Below are positions 50,724 through 60,697 of a DNA stretch of 64,000 bases, one piece after another. Position 1 is the stretch's first letter. The number at the start of each line of letters is the position of its first letter. The notes under the pieces were generated by a model that saw only the letters and a list, made by a program, of their open reading frames with translations, was not told the DNA's origin and made no database searches. The DNA comes from Hadesarchaea archaeon (GTDB taxonomy: Archaea; Hadarchaeota; Hadarchaeia; Hadarchaeales; Hadarchaeaceae), in assembly GCA_029259175.1 (NCBI GenBank), contig JAPDJH010000005.1, forward strand, positions 1 to 64,000, read 5' to 3'. The position numbers were made by a program, and so were the translations under genes.

Positions 50724-52232
50724 ATGAATCTCGATAGGTACGAACGGAAAGTCTTGGGCGTGCTAGCCCAGTATGAAGGTGCCGTCTTGGTAGAAGATGT
50801 TACAAAAAAACTGCAAATCGATCAAGCTACTGTCATGCGTGCCTGTTTGTCCCTACAAGAAAAGAACCTAGCAAAAATAGAGGGGAAAGAAATCGGCTAT
50901 GTAAAGCTAAGTGAGGAAGGAAGAAAATATGCACAAAAAGGACTTCCCGAACGAAGACTTCTCAAAGCGCTCGTCCAGGCTTCAGGGAAGCCTCTTCCAG
51001 AAATATTTTCACTCGCTTCTCTCGATCCAGACGAACAACAGATCGCACTTGCATGGATCAGGCGTAGAGGGTGGGCAGAGTTCAGAAAAAAAGATGGAGA
51101 AACTGTGCTCGAAATCACTCAAAAAGGAAAAGATGAGCTAGAAGGAAAAACCCCCGAAGAAGAGCTGATAGAAAGCGTGAGAGAAAAAGCGCTGGAACTT
51201 GATTCTGTACGTTTAGATCTGAGGGATGCTTTACAGACTTTGCAAAGGAGAGGCTTGCTAGAGATTCTAACAAAAAAGAAGAGATGGGTAGAGCTCAGCG
51301 GACAGGGAAGAGAATTAGCAAAAAAGGGTTTAGAAGAAATCGAGGAAATCACTGAGCTAACCCGTGAGGATTTGATAACTGGAAGATGGCGAAAGGCCAG
51401 ATTGAAAAAATACGATGTGACTGCTCCGGGGCCAGCAATATATCCTGCCAAAATTCACCCGCAGCGCCGAGTAATAGAGGAACTCAGGGAGATCTTGTTA
51501 GAAATGGGCTTCACAGAAATCAAGAGCAGAATAGTGGAAACGGAGTTCTGGAACTTCGATGCACTGTTTCAAGCGCAAGACCATCCAGCCCGTGAGATCC
51601 ACGATAGTCTCTCTGTGAAAAAACCCAAAGAGGGAAAACTCCCGTCTAACAGGCTTCTGCGACGCGTTGCTCAAGCACACGAAAAAGGGGTTGTAGGGTC
51701 GACGGGCTGGGGGTACAAGTTCAATCCGGCTATTTCCAAACGACTGGTGCTGTGCTCTCAGACCACGGCTGCCACCGTCAGATTCCTCGCCTCAAAGCCA
51801 GAACCACCTGTGAAAGTATTCTGCATCGATAGGGTCTATCGGCACGAACACATCGATTACAAACACTTGGCAGAGTTCTACCAGTGCGAGGGAATAGTGA
51901 TGGACAAAGGACTCACACTTCGCGACATGTTGGGTTATCTCAAACTGATAGTTAACAAGCTAGGGCTAGAGAAAATAAGATTCAGGCCTGGATACTTCCC
52001 CTATACTGAGCCATCGGTAGAAGCTGAGGTTTACTTTCCGGAAAAAAATGAATGGATAGAAGTGCTCGGAGCGGGAATGTTCAGGCCGGAGCTTTTGAGA
52101 CCGCTAGGGATCAAGTACCCAGTGCTCGCTTGGGGTATCGGCTTCTCGAGACTGGCGATGATTAAGCTGGGAATCAGCGATATCCGGGATCTATACTCCT
52201 GTGATCTTGAGTGGATCAGACAGCAGAGGTGA
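50724..52232 (+). CDS. pheS: Phenylalanyl-tRNA synthetase, alpha subunit
   Basis: 502 aa. N-terminal winged-helix repeats (residues 1-210) typical of archaeal/eukaryotic PheS bind tRNA. The class II catalytic core follows: motif 2 in VFCIDRVYRHEHIDYKHLAEFYQ, motif 3 in GIGFSRLAMIKLGISDIRDL. Works as a heterotetramer with PheT, whose gene begins 4 nt downstream. Confidence 0.97.
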   Translation: MNLDRYERKVLGVLAQYEGAVLVEDVTKKLQIDQATVMRACLSLQEKNLAKIEGKEIGYVKLSEEGRKYAQKGLPERRLLKALVQASGKPLPEIFSLASLDPDEQQIALAWIRRRGWAEFRKKDGETVLEITQKGKDELEGKTPEEELIESVREKALELDSVRLDLRDALQTLQRRGLLEILTKKKRWVELSGQGRELAKKGLEEIEEITELTREDLITGRWRKARLKKYDVTAPGPAIYPAKIHPQRRVIEELREILLEMGFTEIKSRIVETEFWNFDALFQAQDHPAREIHDSLSVKKPKEGKLPSNRLLRRVAQAHEKGVVGSTGWGYKFNPAISKRLVLCSQTTAATVRFLASKPEPPVKVFCIDRVYRHEHIDYKHLAEFYQCEGIVMDKGLTLRDMLGYLKLIVNKLGLEKIRFRPGYFPYTEPSVEAEVYFPEKNEWIEVLGAGMFRPELLRPLGIKYPVLAWGIGFSRLAMIKLGISDIRDLYSCDLEWIRQQR

Positions 52233-52236
52233 GAAG

Positions 52237-53871
52237 ATGCCCACAGTCAACACCACCTATGAAGAGATAAGCCGGTTGCTGAAGAAAGAAATACCAAAGC
52301 CAGAACTCGTCGAACGACTGGCACTTTTGGGAATCGAGAGCGAAGAAAGCGAAGAGGGATTGAAACTGGAGGTCCCCCATAACCGGCCAGACTTGCTGAG
52401 CGTTGAAGGAATCGTGCGTGCGTTGAAGGGAGTCCTCGGCATAAAAACCGGACTCCCACAATACCCTTTGAGAAAACCAAAAATCGAAGTGGTGGTGGAT
52501 CCAAGCACAAGCACAGTCCGTCCTCATATCGCGTGCGGGGTGATAAGAGATGTAAAGCTGGATGAGGAAACAGTTGCTTCCCTGATGCAAGTCCAAGAAA
52601 AACTACACGCCACATACTGTCGAAAGCGAAAAAAGGCGTCGATAGGAGTATACGATCTGGATACTCTTCAGCCACCCATTACATACACTACGGTGGATCC
52701 GGAAGGAATCAAGTTCGTGCCTCTGGAATACACTCAAGCACTCACTCCCGCGGAGATCCTTCGACAGCACCCCAAGGGAGTGGAGTACGCCCATCTGTTA
52801 GAAGGATTATCACGGTATCCCGTCCTGATCGACTCCAAGGGAACCGTTCTGTCCCTTCCACCCATAGTGAACAGCGAAGACACCAAGGTGAGCGCAAACA
52901 CGAAAGCTCTCTTCATCGATGTCACGGGGCTGGATCGCCGAGTGGTTGAGTCAGCTCTCAAGGTTCTCATGACCTCGCTGGCAGAAAGAGGATTCGTGCT
53001 AGAAGGAGTACGGATCAAACAACGAAAAAAGACTAGAGTGACGCCTCAGCTAAAACCCGTAAGAAAGGCGCTCGCAGTGAAAAATACGAACCAAATGTTA
53101 GGTTTGACGTTAAACGCACGTCAGATCGCCCAGCTCGCAAAGAAAATGAGATACGGCATCGCCCGAGTAACTGATACACATGTAGACCTTCTAGTCCCGC
53201 CATATAGGGTCGATATCTTACACGAAGTGGATCTCATAGAAGATATCGCCATAGCGTACGGATATGATAAGTTGGAGCCCACCATTCCGCCTGTGTGCAC
53301 CATCGGTTCCGCTGCCGAGATCGAAAAGATGAGCACCAAGATTCGGCTAACAATGATTGGGCTGGGATTCACAGAACTCATGACGTATTCGCTCATAAGT
53401 ACGAAAAAAGCCCAACTCTTCAACAAAGAGGTCGTGGAAATCGCCAATCCAGTATCCGAGGAGTACTCCGCGGTACGAAACAGTTTGATACCCTCGTTGT
53501 TGGATGCCGTGTTCAAAAATCAGCAATATCCGACGCCGCAAAAGCTGTTTGAAATCGGTGATATCGTAGTATTCGACGAAGCGGATGAAACAAAAACGAG
53601 GACTGTGAGATGCGTGGCCGGAGCAATAGTCGGAAAGAGTGCCACGTTCACTAATGTGCGTTCGGTTGCAGAAGCAGTGCTCAGAGAACTGGGCATACCA
53701 TTTCAAACAGTGGCGGCCAACCCGGAGGGCTTCATAGAGGGGAGATGTGTCTCTTTCATCCATGAACAGGAAGTGGTGGGGAAAGCTGGAGAAATCCATC
53801 CCGAGATGCTCGAACTTTACAGAATAGAGAACCCGGTCGCGGTTTTCGAACTTGTCCTAGGGACTATCTGA
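52237..53871 (+). CDS. pheT: Phenylalanyl-tRNA synthetase, beta subunit
   Basis: 544 aa from the ATG at 52237, right after a GGTGAG ribosome-binding site. EVPHNRPDLLSVEGIVRAL (B1), the B3/4 editing domain (YTQALTPAEILRQHPKG region), and YDKLEPTIPP and FEIGDIVVFDE in the catalytic-like module are characteristic. Archaeal-size subunit without the EMAP-like and C-terminal anticodon-binding extras of bacterial PheT. Its 3' end overlaps rpoE2 by 8 nt. Confidence 0.97.
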   Translation: MPTVNTTYEEISRLLKKEIPKPELVERLALLGIESEESEEGLKLEVPHNRPDLLSVEGIVRALKGVLGIKTGLPQYPLRKPKIEVVVDPSTSTVRPHIACGVIRDVKLDEETVASLMQVQEKLHATYCRKRKKASIGVYDLDTLQPPITYTTVDPEGIKFVPLEYTQALTPAEILRQHPKGVEYAHLLEGLSRYPVLIDSKGTVLSLPPIVNSEDTKVSANTKALFIDVTGLDRRVVESALKVLMTSLAERGFVLEGVRIKQRKKTRVTPQLKPVRKALAVKNTNQMLGLTLNARQIAQLAKKMRYGIARVTDTHVDLLVPPYRVDILHEVDLIEDIAIAYGYDKLEPTIPPVCTIGSAAEIEKMSTKIRLTMIGLGFTELMTYSLISTKKAQLFNKEVVEIANPVSEEYSAVRNSLIPSLLDAVFKNQQYPTPQKLFEIGDIVVFDEADETKTRTVRCVAGAIVGKSATFTNVRSVAEAVLRELGIPFQTVAANPEGFIEGRCVSFIHEQEVVGKAGEIHPEMLELYRIENPVAVFELVLGTI

Positions 53872-54049
53872 CCTTGAGTGCGTATTTTCCCGGTTTGGTT
53901 ATTTGAAGCTTCTTGGCGATTTGAGAATTTTCTGGATCTCGGATTATCACATATCCCGACCAATCAAGTGAAAGAGATGTGCTCCCACAGTTCGGACAAC
54001 TTTCTCCGGTAGTTATGAGGCGACAATTTCTGCAGGCTCTCTCCTTCAC
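53864..54049 (-). CDS. rpoE2: RNA polymerase subunit E'' / Spt4
   Basis: 61 aa from the GTG at 54049 (MKERACRNCRLIT). Zinc-binding CRNCRLITTGESCPNCG and SLDWSGYVIIRDPENSQIAKKL identify Spt4, which pairs with Spt5 for processive elongation. It overlaps the rpoE' stop by GTGA. The in-frame extension to 54085 is not needed. Confidence 0.94.
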   Translation of the reverse strand: MKERACRNCRLITTGESCPNCGSTSLSLDWSGYVIIRDPENSQIAKKLQITKPGKYALKVR

Positions 54050-54600
54050 GAACTCCCACCTTTCTTGCCCTGCTCTTCTAGCCACTCAAGCTTGCCGAGA
54101 CCGGGTTGTCTCATGGTTAAACCAATCTTGCCCGTTTTTCCTTTCTTGGTGCCTATACCCACCACTCGGGCCCTCACCTTGTCTCCTTCTTTCAAGCTCA
54201 GCTTTTTCTCTTTCCCGTAGAGAACCCTTTTCTTGCGATCATAACCCACGAAATCATCCATTACCTGAGAAACGTGAACAAGCGCATCCACCGGGCCTAT
54301 CCGAACAAACGCTCCAAAATCCACAATTTCTACGACTTCCCCTACTACGACCTCATTCAGTTCTGGCTTGTACACCAGAGCATCGAAAATCACGTCATGA
54401 TAGCTCGCGCCGTCCCCCATTATTATTCTTCCTTCTCCGATCTCTTTCACTTCGGTGATTGCCAGAATTGTTCCTACGTCTTTATCTGTGATTCCCAAAT
54501 AGTTTTTGTTCAGTAAATCTACTATCACCTCTTCTAGAGGTTCGCCGAAACGATTGGGAGGGACTCTTACCGTGTCCTCCACTGTTATTACTTTAAACAT
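54046..54600 (-). CDS. rpoE1: RNA polymerase subunit E' (Rpb7)
   Basis: 184 aa. N-terminal tip domain (MFKVITVEDTVRVPPNRFGE) and a C-terminal S1/OB domain (VVGEVVEIVDFGAFVRIGPVD). With RpoF it forms the stalk of archaeal RNA polymerase. Cotranscribed with rpoE2. Confidence 0.97.
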   Translation of the reverse strand: MFKVITVEDTVRVPPNRFGEPLEEVIVDLLNKNYLGITDKDVGTILAITEVKEIGEGRIIMGDGASYHDVIFDALVYKPELNEVVVGEVVEIVDFGAFVRIGPVDALVHVSQVMDDFVGYDRKKRVLYGKEKKLSLKEGDKVRARVVGIGTKKGKTGKIGLTMRQPGLGKLEWLEEQGKKGGSS

Positions 54601-54667
54601 TTAACAACACCAACCCGTTGCCCCTTTCTCCTATTCACTCTCTCTTATAAACACTAATCGTGAGAGT

Positions 54668-56674
54668 TTACAGCAAGAGGGGCAAGAAGAGCAGCGACGC
54701 CATCGACATCAGCTTTATTAAAATGTTAAGTGATGGGCCCGAGGTGTCCTTGAAGGGGTCGCCCACCGTGTCTCCTATAACGGCCGCAGCATGGGCTTCG
54801 CTTCCTTTGCCCCCAAGGTGTCCTTCTTCAATATACTTCTTGGCGTTGTCCCACGCTCCTCCAGCGTTCGCCAGAGTCACTGCTAACATGAGTCCGCTTA
54901 CAATGGCGCCCGCAAGCAAGCCAGCCACCATCTCTAAACCAATGGTCTTGTCTAAACCAATCACCCCAGGAACAGTTCCCAGCAACAAGGGGGTCAAAAC
55001 TGCTATCGCTGCTGGAGCGATCATGTTACGCAGGGCTGCGCGAGTGCTTATGGCGACACACTTATTGTAATCCGGCTTTGCTTTTCCAGCCATGAGTCCC
55101 TTAATAGTTCTGAACTGCCGGCGGACCTCTTCTACAATGAGGCTCGCTCCCTTTCGCACCGCGCGCATGGTTAGAGCACAGAAAAGGAACGGCAACATGC
55201 CACCAACAAACAAACCGACTACCACCTTTGGATCCATCAACTCGAGCGAAAGAGTCACGCCTTTGTCCCCAACTGCTTGCACATAAGCAGAAAAGAGGGC
55301 GAGCGCAGTGAGCGCCGCTGAGCCTATTGCAAAACCTTTTCCAATCGCGGCGGTAGTGTTGCCCACGGCGTCTAATCGCTCTGCTCTTCGACGTACTTTG
55401 GAACCCATTCCTGCCATTTCGGCTATGCCTGCCGCGTTGTCAGCCACGGGACCGTAACAGTCAGTTGCAAGCGTTATACCGAGCGTGCTGAGCATTCCCA
55501 CCCCAGCTATGGCAATACCGTAAAGGCCCTGGAAGTGGTAGGCTATCAGAGTGGCACCACAGATGGCAATAATCGGGATCACTGTGCTCAGCATTCCTAC
55601 TGAAAAGCCCTCAAGAATATTGGTGGCTGGACCGGTCTCAGCTGCTAGCGCTATGTTGCGTGTGGGACCAAATCTATTTTCGGTATAGTACTCAGCGGAG
55701 AGACCAATAACAATTCCTGCTATCAAGCCTGCTAGAAACGCATAGAATGGTTCCAGCACGTTTACCGTTTGATTTGTTATCCATGCACCGCCAATGACTG
55801 CCAGCGCTGCTGCACCGAACACCCCCCGGTTCAGTGCGCCGTGGAGTGCTCCAATATCCGCCTCTCTTCCCGTCCTGACTGCAAACGAACCCAAAATGGA
55901 ACTGATTATCCCCCAACCGGCCAGAAGTAAAGGAAGCAAAACCCAATTTAACCCTCCCGCGGGCAGTAGAGATCCAAGCACCATCGCCGCAATAATAGAC
56001 CCCACGTAGGATTCAAAAAGGTCAGCGCCCATTCCAGCAACGTCGCCAACGTTGTCTCCAACATTGTCAGCTATCACGGCAGGGTTGCGCGGATCGTCTT
56101 CCGGAATTTTTGCCTCAACTTTGCCCACGAGGTCGGCGCCCATGTCTGCAGATTTGGTATAGATTCCGCCGCCCACGCGCGCAAACAAAGCTATGGAACT
56201 GGCACCGAATCCGAAACCTACCAAAACGTTGACATCTTCTAATAGCCAGTAAAACACGCTCACGCCCAGCAGGCCCAGACCAACAACACTTAGGCCCATC
56301 ACTAGACCACTGGAAAAGGCCGTTCGCAAACCTTCTCCAATACTGTGCTTAGCCGCCTCGGCTGTACGGGCGTTAGACTTGGTGGCGACCCTCATTCCAA
56401 CGTTTCCAGCCAAAGCAGAACACGTCGCGCCCACCACAAAGGTTATCGCTGTAAGGTAGTTGATGTATGCCAAAACTGCTGCAACAATAATAACATAGAC
56501 AATCATTACTCGATACTCCTGGTTCAAAAACGTCATGGCGCCGTGGTAAATCGTGTCAGACAGCTCACGCATTCGAAGTGTTCCGGGAGATCGGCGTAAG
56601 ATCCGAGCGGTAGTTATGCCCGCATAGAGAAGACTCAATACAGCACATATGATTGGGATATAGATATATTCCAT
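54668..56674 (-). CDS. hppA: Membrane-bound ion-translocating pyrophosphatase
   Basis: 668 aa, about 16 membrane helices. Couples PPi hydrolysis to H+ or Na+ transport. DNVGDNVGDVAGMGADLFESY is the PPi-site signature, with further acidic clusters in EVRRQF-flanking and GDTVGDPFKDTSGPSLN segments. VGNTTAAIGKG carries Ala at the two positions that distinguish K+-dependent from K+-independent enzymes, so a K+-dependent type is predicted. It could recover energy from PPi released by PPDK and biosynthesis. Confidence 0.97.
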   Translation of the reverse strand: MEYIYIPIICAVLSLLYAGITTARILRRSPGTLRMRELSDTIYHGAMTFLNQEYRVMIVYVIIVAAVLAYINYLTAITFVVGATCSALAGNVGMRVATKSNARTAEAAKHSIGEGLRTAFSSGLVMGLSVVGLGLLGVSVFYWLLEDVNVLVGFGFGASSIALFARVGGGIYTKSADMGADLVGKVEAKIPEDDPRNPAVIADNVGDNVGDVAGMGADLFESYVGSIIAAMVLGSLLPAGGLNWVLLPLLLAGWGIISSILGSFAVRTGREADIGALHGALNRGVFGAAALAVIGGAWITNQTVNVLEPFYAFLAGLIAGIVIGLSAEYYTENRFGPTRNIALAAETGPATNILEGFSVGMLSTVIPIIAICGATLIAYHFQGLYGIAIAGVGMLSTLGITLATDCYGPVADNAAGIAEMAGMGSKVRRRAERLDAVGNTTAAIGKGFAIGSAALTALALFSAYVQAVGDKGVTLSLELMDPKVVVGLFVGGMLPFLFCALTMRAVRKGASLIVEEVRRQFRTIKGLMAGKAKPDYNKCVAISTRAALRNMIAPAAIAVLTPLLLGTVPGVIGLDKTIGLEMVAGLLAGAIVSGLMLAVTLANAGGAWDNAKKYIEEGHLGGKGSEAHAAAVIGDTVGDPFKDTSGPSLNILIKLMSMASLLFLPLLL

Positions 56675-56678
56675 TCAA

Positions 56679-57068
56679 TCAGCCCCGAAGCCCGTCTATC
56701 ATCAAATGACTTCGTTCTCGTAAAAAGATTACTGGGATGCCGCGCTTCCTGAGTTTTCGACGCAGGACAGAATCGTTGGTAGCGACAAGAGCTTCTTTTT
56801 GTTCAGCCAGCTGCAAAATCACATCGTCTGTTTTGCCTTCTGCGGGCACGATCTTCATTCTTTTGCTTAGTTCCAGCGCGACATTTGCAGCGGCACGCTC
56901 TCGCGGGGACCCCTGGCTTCGCAGTCTTTCTAGTTCTCTTATCACTGGTTGCGGAACCAGCAATTCGTATTTGGACTCAAGCACTCGATCGAGTTCCTTG
57001 AAGATATCCACCTTAAAGGAAGCTGGAACCATCAAAAAGTTTGTATCGACTATCACCTGAAGAACCAC
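56679..57068 (-). CDS. PIN-domain RNase (FCF1/VapC9-like)
   Basis: 129 aa. QVIVDTNFLMVPASFKVDIF carries the first Asp, VIRELERL the Glu, and ALVATNDSVLRRKLRKRGI the third acidic residue. IPVIFLRERSHLMIDG ends the fold. This stand-alone PIN protein regularly lies next to aIF2-gamma in euryarchaea and resembles the rRNA-processing FCF1/Utp24 group rather than a TA toxin; no antitoxin gene is adjacent. A pre-rRNA cleavage role is likely but inferred. Confidence 0.88.
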   Translation of the reverse strand: MVLQVIVDTNFLMVPASFKVDIFKELDRVLESKYELLVPQPVIRELERLRSQGSPRERAAANVALELSKRMKIVPAEGKTDDVILQLAEQKEALVATNDSVLRRKLRKRGIPVIFLRERSHLMIDGLRG

Positions 57069-57080
57069 GTGTCTCGCCTT

Positions 57081-58295
57081 TTACTGGATTATGCCATAAC
57101 CTATCAATCGCCACCGGTTGGCAACACGTCTACTGATCGCCGCGCGCCATCCGTGGTCCGCGCAGACAGGATATTTGAGCACTATCGAAACACGCTCTCC
57201 TTTGATCGCAGTTATTACCCCCACGCGCGCGGCAGTACCAATGCTCAGCATCAGAGGCTCGTTCATCGCGAGCGGTTTTACCTCCACCTCTTTTTCAAGG
57301 CCCACGACCCTGTCCAACAGGTGGGCTTCTATCTCGATTCGAGTTGCAACATCTGGGAGAGAGTGATGGTGACCAACCACGGAGCCCACGAGAGCGTCAG
57401 ATTTGGTCAGAGAGGGATCGAGACTCGTGCCTACACCGATGAGACCACCGGGGCCTGCGGAGTCCAAAAAGGAATCCATCGCGCGCAAGCTGACAACTTT
57501 GGTATCGAGGTGCTGCCAAGTCGTCTGTCCACCCTTTGAGGATATTATGCCCGGACGGATGGAGATCTCATCTCCTACCGACAGAATACCCTGCATTAGA
57601 GTTCCGCCAACAACTCCTCCTTGGAGATTCTCGGGACGAGTACCAGGCTTGTTGATATCGAAAGAACGGGCTACAAACATTAATGGAGGTTTATCGGGAT
57701 CACGAGGAGGGGTAGGAATGTGCTTCTCAATCGCTTCAATCAGTTTATCGATGTTTACGCGGTGTACCGCGGAAACTGGGATTACAGGGGCGTCCGAATA
57801 TCCGACAGAATTGAGAAACTCTTGGATTTGGCGATAATTTTCGAGAGCCTTTTCTTTTGAAACCAAATCGATCTTGGTCTGAACCACCACCACATTTTTC
57901 ACGCCGATTATCTGGAGAGCCATCAGGTGTTCCTTGGTTTGGGGTTGAGGACAAGGCTCGTTGGCGGCGATGACAAGCAGAGCCCCATCCATCAGGGCCG
58001 CGCCTGAAAGCATCGTGGCCATCAGCATCTCGTGGCCGGGGGCATCCACAAACGAAACACGGCGAAGCTCTTTCGTGTTTCCACCGCAGTAAGGACACTT
58101 AGGCTTTGTACCACATCGCCCGCACTCTTCACATCTGTAAAAAGTGGTGTCGGCATATCCGAGCCGGATAGTTATGCCTCGCTTGATCTCCTCACTATGG
58201 GTGTCGGTCCACACGCCGGAAAGGGCTTCGGTCAAAGTGGTCTTGCCATGATCGATGTGTCCGACCATCCCAATATTTACTGTAGCTTGTGGCAT
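57081..58295 (-). CDS. eif2g: Translation initiation factor aIF2, gamma subunit
   Basis: 404 aa. GTPase that delivers initiator Met-tRNA. G1 [19 protein letters not shown], switch region [12 protein letters not shown], zinc knuckle [19 protein letters not shown]3 [18 protein letters not shown]4 [16 protein letters not shown]. Domains II and III follow. Full length. Confidence 0.98.
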   Translation of the reverse strand: MPQATVNIGMVGHIDHGKTTLTEALSGVWTDTHSEEIKRGITIRLGYADTTFYRCEECGRCGTKPKCPYCGGNTKELRRVSFVDAPGHEMLMATMLSGAALMDGALLVIAANEPCPQPQTKEHLMALQIIGVKNVVVVQTKIDLVSKEKALENYRQIQEFLNSVGYSDAPVIPVSAVHRVNIDKLIEAIEKHIPTPPRDPDKPPLMFVARSFDINKPGTRPENLQGGVVGGTLMQGILSVGDEISIRPGIISSKGGQTTWQHLDTKVVSLRAMDSFLDSAGPGGLIGVGTSLDPSLTKSDALVGSVVGHHHSLPDVATRIEIEAHLLDRVVGLEKEVEVKPLAMNEPLMLSIGTAARVGVITAIKGERVSIVLKYPVCADHGWRAAISRRVANRWRLIGYGIIQ

Positions 58296-58334
58296 GTACT
58301 CACACCACTACACCGCTCTGAAATGATAAAAACT

Positions 58335-58748
58335 TCAGGATTGGGACTGGGAGGATGCTGACTCCTCTTTTTTACCAAAAACTTCTTCTAGCGGTTTTTC
58401 TCCTTTCTTCACAACTTTTGTGTTTATCTGGACTATGGCGTCGGAGATTTGACGTCCGCGAACACGTTTTCTTCTCCGCTCGCCGCGCTTCATCGGTCTG
58501 AAACCCGGAGGCGAGCTGAGCAATATAGTTTTTCGACCTGGGCCAGCAACGTCGGGGCGCATCGGAAAACCGTCGCGATCCGTCCCGCCTGTTATTTGAA
58601 GCTCATAACCAGGGAGACCCACGATAGAACCATCGAATCGATCCCCGATTTTGAGACCGATGAGTCTCCGGGACTCCGGTTCTTTTACTTCCACCTGATA
58701 GCTTCGGCCACTCTCCGGATCTGAGATCACTATCTTAAACGGCACCAA
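58335..58748 (-). CDS. rps6e: 30S ribosomal protein S6e
   Basis: 137 aa; TTG at 58748 or GTG at 58745 as start. FKIVISDPESGRSYQVEV, ITGGTDRDGFPMRPDVAGPG and KRGERRRKRVRGRQIS are S6e signatures. It precedes aIF2-gamma in the same direction. Confidence 0.96.
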   Translation of the reverse strand: MVPFKIVISDPESGRSYQVEVKEPESRRLIGLKIGDRFDGSIVGLPGYELQITGGTDRDGFPMRPDVAGPGRKTILLSSPPGFRPMKRGERRRKRVRGRQISDAIVQINTKVVKKGEKPLEEVFGKKEESASSQSQS

Positions 58749-58780
58749 CCATCACCTTTGCATCACTGGAGTGCGCGGGA

Positions 58781-58790
58781 TTAAAAACTT
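58781..58790 (-). promoter_or_regulatory. TATA box of the S6e-aIF2gamma operon
   Basis: On the minus strand AAGTTTTTAA lies about 33-42 nt before the S6e start and is followed by AAAGGTGAT as the ribosome-binding site. Confidence 0.5.
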
Positions 58791-58863
58791 ACGTGTGGGT
58801 GTTGGATCTCACCAGGAGACTTGCCACAACCCCGACCCTCTACGGTAAAACGTGAAATATCGT

Positions 58864-60654
58864 TCACATCACACCATATGTCGGATCCTTTCGTTGCTTG
58901 ATGGCAATAATTTCATCTAGAACCGCTAGTTCGTCGCCGGAAAGCAAGTCTCTCAAGTCTTTTTTGAGAACCAATACGTGATCTCGCGGAACGTCTGTAT
59001 AGAGAGTGTCTCCCTCTCTTATGTTACGCCCCACTACGCCCCCATCGATAGAAATCGCCAGTTCATCGCCTAGCCGAGCCTCTTGGACCGACTGCTTCTC
59101 CTTCTGGAGTTCGCGCACCGTGCCCACTTCTTTTCCATCGGAGCGAATCAGCGGCACTTTTGGCTTCAACACGCCTCCCACCACATCGATCCCTACTATC
59201 GCAGGGTCGCTTCTCCTAAACACGTACCCGGGCTTGATCACCAGTTTGGCCGGTCTGATAAAGGCACTCAATCGTTCTGCACGGATTGCTTCTCTTTTCT
59301 GCTGCATCCATTTCTTATAATTCTCGAACAAACGGTAGATCACCTGATCCTCAACTATTTCTACACCTTCCTGTGAGGCAATGGTGCGTGCTTCGGGCAG
59401 GACTTTAACGTTGAAACAAAGAACTACTCCGTAAAGCGGCTCCGCCTGCGCGACCGATGCCGCTTCCATCACGTCGCGCTTTGACACATCACCTATATCT
59501 GCAAGTCTTATCGGAATGTTCTCGGCGGCCAATTGATTTTCTATTGCTTCCAGCGATCCCAGAGCGTCGGCTTTGACCACCACACCGTTGACATCGGAGC
59601 TTATGCGGACTTTTTCCATCTCTTGTTGCATTTCTCTCCAAGCTTGTTCCCCCTCTTTCTCGCTTTTTATGACCAAGAATGGAGCTCCAGCCACTGCTCC
59701 TTCTAGGTTGGGAGCTGCGATTTTTACTCCAGCGGCAGCATAAGCCGCGGGAACTGTCCGAAAACGGTCCTCGGGATCGCGGATTTCGTCCAATGGTTTG
59801 GGCTTAAGGATGGCACGCACCTTTGAAATGATGGGTTTCTCTAGGCCCCCAACCACAAACATGTCTCCGCGCCTGACACATCCATCATAAATGATCACAT
59901 CGAGTGTTTTGCCCAAACCCGTGGTCTCCTTCACCTCCAGCACCGTTCCTCGCGCTGGTCCGGAAACCTCTAGTCTTAGCCGATCTTCGAGAAAACGCTG
60001 GGCCAAGCCAAACAATATCGCAAGCACCTCGGGGATCCCCTCCCCCGTTTTGGCGCTGGCAGGAATTATCGAGACCTGTCTTCGGAAATCCGAGACCCTG
60101 TCAAAGCGCTCGGATTCGAAACCCAAATCGTAAAGCTTGCCTATAAGCTCGTATACTTTTTCGTCCAAGAGCTGTTGAACTCTCGAAGGCTGGGAAGCAA
60201 ACGAGTCCAAAAAACATGACTTCGGCTGGACTTTCCATCCGGGTAACAGGTCTATTTTGTTCGCCACAAGCACAAAAGGTGTTCGATAGCTTTTCAGGAT
60301 GGTTATGGATTCGAGCGTTTGAGGCATGAATCCCTCATTGATATCTACCACAAGCGCCGCCAAATCAGCGAGCGCCCCACCGCGTCGTCTCAAATTGGTA
60401 AAAGCCTCGTGACCAGGGGTATCAATAAACAACAAGCCTGGAAGCTTCAGTTCTATGTTGAATCGTTTGAGAAGCGGACCACATAGCTGCCGGATTGTCT
60501 CAGCAGGAACCTCTGTAGCGCCTATATGTTGAGAGATGCCCCCAGCTTCGCGGGCTGCAACAGCGGTGCCCCTGATGGTGTCGAGCAAAAGAGTTTTTCC
60601 GTGGTCCACGTGGCCTAAGACCGATATTATGGGCTGCCGGACACATTTCTCCAT
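58864..60654 (-). CDS. infB: Translation initiation factor aIF5B
   Basis: 596 aa. GTPase for ribosomal subunit joining. G1 SVLGHVDHGKTLLLDTIRG, switch II FIDTPGHEAFTNLRRRGGAL, G4 VLVANKIDLLPGW. Domains II-IV follow (YGVVLCFNVKVLPEA, FRRSDPAIVGIDVVGGVLKP). No intein is present, although this gene often hosts one in hyperthermophiles. Confidence 0.98.
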   Translation of the reverse strand: MEKCVRQPIISVLGHVDHGKTLLLDTIRGTAVAAREAGGISQHIGATEVPAETIRQLCGPLLKRFNIELKLPGLLFIDTPGHEAFTNLRRRGGALADLAALVVDINEGFMPQTLESITILKSYRTPFVLVANKIDLLPGWKVQPKSCFLDSFASQPSRVQQLLDEKVYELIGKLYDLGFESERFDRVSDFRRQVSIIPASAKTGEGIPEVLAILFGLAQRFLEDRLRLEVSGPARGTVLEVKETTGLGKTLDVIIYDGCVRRGDMFVVGGLEKPIISKVRAILKPKPLDEIRDPEDRFRTVPAAYAAAGVKIAAPNLEGAVAGAPFLVIKSEKEGEQAWREMQQEMEKVRISSDVNGVVVKADALGSLEAIENQLAAENIPIRLADIGDVSKRDVMEAASVAQAEPLYGVVLCFNVKVLPEARTIASQEGVEIVEDQVIYRLFENYKKWMQQKREAIRAERLSAFIRPAKLVIKPGYVFRRSDPAIVGIDVVGGVLKPKVPLIRSDGKEVGTVRELQKEKQSVQEARLGDELAISIDGGVVGRNIREGDTLYTDVPRDHVLVLKKDLRDLLSGDELAVLDEIIAIKQRKDPTYGVM

Positions 60655-60697
60655 TTTAAATCCCGCTTCTATTTTGACAACGCCCTAGATAAAACAA

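Noticed and set aside
56679-57068. PIN protein as a VapC toxin
   Set aside because: No antitoxin gene is adjacent, and its place beside aIF2-gamma is the conserved position of a housekeeping PIN protein.
58864-60654. Intein in aIF5B
   Set aside because: The protein is of ordinary length and its P-loop, switch and G4 motifs are uninterrupted.
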